This document shows positions 6,601 to 8,504 of a stretch of 8,504 nucleotides of DNA, one piece after another. The translations under genes and the position numbers were made by a program. The notes under the pieces are model-generated. The model searched no databases, was not told the DNA's origin, and saw only the letters and a program-made list of their open reading frames with translations. This DNA is from CAYQTE01 sp964420285 (lineage in GTDB: Bacteria; Planctomycetota; Phycisphaerae; Tepidisphaerales; Tepidisphaeraceae), in the NCBI GenBank assembly GCA_964420285.1, contig CAYQTE010000126.1:1-8504 (forward strand). The letters run 5' to 3'. Position 1 is the stretch's first letter, and each line of letters opens with the position of its first letter.

Positions 6601-8406
6601 TCATCCTCCGGTGGTCGGCGGGGCGGGCAGATCCCAGACGTCCAGCTCTTGCTTATCGTCAATAGTTGCGACTCGCTTGCTGTCGGGGGAGAAGGCGACG
6701 AATATTACGTCCGTATTGGTGGCGATTTCGCACACTGTACTACAGTCGGGCATCGGCCAGATGCAGAATCCACCTCCATCGACAGCCGACAAGAGGAAGC
6801 GCCCGTCGGGGGAGAACACCGCGAAGGCGAAGCCGAAGATCGCAGACTGCCATAGAATCTTGTCTGGATGGATGGAGCGATGAATGATCACCAAGCTTTG
6901 CGTGTCCAAAACCGACACGCCGTCACCGCCCCACGCAAGCCAGCGCCCGTCGGGCGATGCGCCTGACGTGGCTCCCAGGCTTTGTCTTGACGAGAATCGG
7001 CGATCCTCGAGAATCTTGCGGAATTCATTTGGAGCCGGGTTGGTCATGTCGTCGCGATAGGTCGGGTACTTGCGGCCATTAGGCTGAAGTGTAATTGTCG
7101 CCGGCTTGAGCGGAGGGGCCGGGTCGGTGTGCAGAAATTTCAGATCGGGAAGCGAAAAGGCGGACCACGAACCAAGAAGTCCCCCGGTCACATAGATGAT
7201 CGGGCTGCCTTTCGGGTCGAAATGCATCGCCTGGAAACAATGGCTGGCCCAGCCGGCGCCAACGGTGCCAAGGTCGTCGCCGGTCGCAGCATTCCAAAGC
7301 TCGATCGAACCGCCGTTACCCATCGTGGCCAAATAGGCGCCGTCGGGCGAAAAGGTCATGGCAACGGGTGCAATGGCGGCCGCCTTACACTGGAATTCCG
7401 GGACCGGCTGGCCGGTCTTGAGATCGATCAGGTGGATTCGGCCGGGGGTGTCTTGTGTCGCGTCGCTGACAAGCAGCGGCAATCGGCATTCGCCGGTTGC
7501 CAGCTTCGTTCCATCGGGCGTGAACGCGCAGGACGTATACGTCGGGGGTGCATCGGGCGAAGGGTTATTGGGGAATTTCAACGCCGGCGTGGTGATTGTT
7601 ATCTGTTTTTCGGCGTATTCGTCGATGCCGAACACCTCGTCGTAAGTTCTTGGAGCCACCGACGTCACACAGCCCAGGTGCGGATCGAGGGCGACGGTAT
7701 CGTCGTCGCACAGACATCCATCGACAACACGGCGTTGGCCGCGAAAGTCGATGGGAATTGTAAAATGGGACGCGTCGCGCGGATCGGGTTGGCCGGCGTA
7801 AAGCGTGAGCGCCTGGTTGGTGGACCAGCGCCGCAAGGTCACGATATGGTCCCAGCGAGCAATTGCCGGAGGGGTTGCGGACGTGGCGAGCGTCAGAACC
7901 TCGGTGTGAAGGGAAATGTCATAGGAACCGTCATCGCCACTTGCGGTGGCTGCCTTGATCCAGATCGAAACGAGCCGCTCGTTCCCGCCTGGGCTTCGGC
8001 ACTGGTGCAGGAAGACCGACGGACCCTGGGCGACGTCGAATTTGGGGTACACTGCCGCGGCCTTGCCCAGCGATTGGAGATCCGGGACCGAGTTCTTGAG
8101 CACAAGCTCGCTGGGCGGGACGTTGACCCCAATCGTTTTGCAATAGTCCGCGTTGCCCTTGAGCGATTCAGAAACCAAGGGATCGTCCGTGTAGCACACT
8201 GTCGCCGGGGTCGCGGTGTGCTTACACGCGGCGTCCTGTGCCCTCAGGTATCGGCGCACCGCGATATTGTGGTCGATATACGCGTCTAGTCGGGGGCTTA
8301 TGTGGAACCAAACTCCGATCAGAACAAGGATGGCGACGAGAAAGAAAACGATCTTCTTTTGTCCGCGAGGAGCACGGCCGTAATTCAGGATGGGCAGCCC
8401 GGGCAT
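6601..8406 (-). CDS. Membrane-anchored WD40-like propeller protein (paralogue B)
   Basis: Protein of 601 residues and the upstream member of the tandem pair. It has the same plan as paralogue A: tail with PILNYGRAPRG (5-15), a membrane span at about 19-36, and the segment HISPRLDAYIDHNIAVRRYL, closely matched in A. Cys 61 and 71 precede YTDDP. VFLHQCRSPGGNERLVSI lies near 131, and LYAGQPDPRDASHFTIPIDF near 202. WD40-like blades run from about 289 to 591, with SPDG or TPDG turns at 296, 353, 484, 532 and 573. They end in LDVWDLPAP, as A ends in LNVWDLPAP. Compared with A it has extra Cys in the middle domain (89, 136, 231, 233, 246), so disulfide patterns may differ. No Shine-Dalgarno is visible before the ATG. 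The conserved N-terminus and the tail motif match in both copies and support the start. Function is unknown, and anchored scaffold is inference. Confidence 0.88.
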   Translation of the reverse strand: MPGLPILNYGRAPRGQKKIVFFLVAILVLIGVWFHISPRLDAYIDHNIAVRRYLRAQDAACKHTATPATVCYTDDPLVSESLKGNADYCKTIGVNVPPSELVLKNSVPDLQSLGKAAAVYPKFDVAQGPSVFLHQCRSPGGNERLVSIWIKAATASGDDGSYDISLHTEVLTLATSATPPAIARWDHIVTLRRWSTNQALTLYAGQPDPRDASHFTIPIDFRGQRRVVDGCLCDDDTVALDPHLGCVTSVAPRTYDEVFGIDEYAEKQITITTPALKFPNNPSPDAPPTYTSCAFTPDGTKLATGECRLPLLVSDATQDTPGRIHLIDLKTGQPVPEFQCKAAAIAPVAMTFSPDGAYLATMGNGGSIELWNAATGDDLGTVGAGWASHCFQAMHFDPKGSPIIYVTGGLLGSWSAFSLPDLKFLHTDPAPPLKPATITLQPNGRKYPTYRDDMTNPAPNEFRKILEDRRFSSRQSLGATSGASPDGRWLAWGGDGVSVLDTQSLVIIHRSIHPDKILWQSAIFGFAFAVFSPDGRFLLSAVDGGGFCIWPMPDCSTVCEIATNTDVIFVAFSPDSKRVATIDDKQELDVWDLPAPPTTGG

Positions 8407-8414
8407 ACGGCGGT

Positions 8415-8443
8415 ATTGTAATCAGAACGGGTGTGCATAGCCC
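8415..8443 (-). promoter_or_regulatory. -10-like TACAAT close to the WD40 pair start
   Basis: On the minus strand TACAAT (plus 8420-8415) is a five-of-six match to the -10 consensus. A start point about seven bases downstream would fall near 8408, almost at the ATG (8406), so a leaderless or near-leaderless message would result. That would fit the absence of a Shine-Dalgarno. The -35 position (plus 8443-8438) reads GGGCTA and does not match. This rests on one hexamer. Confidence 0.2.
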
Positions 8444-8504
8444 GTGAGAGTGCCCGATTTTCCGGGAGCCTGTCTTTTCCTCCTCCCCTTGTACTGGAGG
8501 GGGA
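8427..8504. other. Small hairpins upstream of the WD40 pair, at the window edge
   Basis: Three short inverted repeats are visible: ACGGG/CCCGT (8427-8445), CCCG/CGGG around ATTTTC (8453-8466), and CCTCC/GGAGG around CCTTGTACT (8482-8500). The last, with its flanking pyrimidine run TCTTTTCCTCC and following GGGGGA, resembles the CTCCCC-spacer-GGGG inverted repeats often scattered between bacterial genes. The window ends within it, so its full extent is unknown. It could be a terminator of the neighbouring gene or a dispersed repeat. Confidence 0.35.

Noticed and set aside
7129..8289. Long open frame (386 codons) on the plus strand, antisense to WD40 paralogue B
   Set aside because: The minus-strand protein has clear homology to its paralogue, a membrane anchor and repeated blades. 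The antisense product is Arg/Gly/Val-rich with no recognisable motifs, as expected from stop-poor antisense frames in GC-rich genes.

Overview
The window is GC-rich chromosomal DNA that looks like a Planctomycetota bacterium, possibly of the Phycisphaerae. This placement is inferred from protein style: membrane-anchored WD40 proteins, a secreted helical-repeat protein, a glycosyltransferase pair with GTG and ATGA coupling, and weak Shine-Dalgarno signals. No rRNA or other phylogenetic marker is present. I see no mobile-element gene, CRISPR array, tRNA or rRNA. 

Layout. (1) 74-1003, plus strand: a small secreted protein with HEAT-like helical repeats. (2) 1004-1577: a 574-base stretch with no convincing gene. 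It holds a 36-base unit repeated twice in tandem, a related fragment with a small palindrome, a TGTTACC repeat that can form alternative hairpins, and two strong hairpins just before the next gene. (3) 1578-2891, plus: an exported protein that I read as three diverged copies of an LPP20/FlgT-like module. (4) 2928-3698 and 3695-4552, plus: two family-2-type (GT-A) glycosyltransferases that overlap by ATGA. The LPP20-like gene lies only 36 bases upstream, so all three may be one transcript. (5) 4553-4680: a convergent intergenic gap. (6) 6601-8406 then 4681-6579, minus strand: two tandem paralogues separated by 21 bases. Each has a short cytoplasmic tail, one membrane anchor, a conserved extracytoplasmic domain and a C-terminal WD40-like propeller. 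(7) 8407-8504: the presumed promoter and leader of the paralogue pair, with small hairpins at the window edge.

How the parts may work together. The two glycosyltransferases probably build or decorate a surface glycan or glycolipid and may be translationally coupled. The upstream LPP20-like protein is exported, so a link to the envelope is plausible but unproven. The WD40 pair is a separate, oppositely oriented unit. It looks like a lineage-specific duplication of an anchored scaffold protein of unknown function. 

The most interesting items are the three-module LPP20-like protein, the duplicated anchored WD40 architecture with its uncharacterised N-terminal half, and the repeat cluster at 1020-1140.
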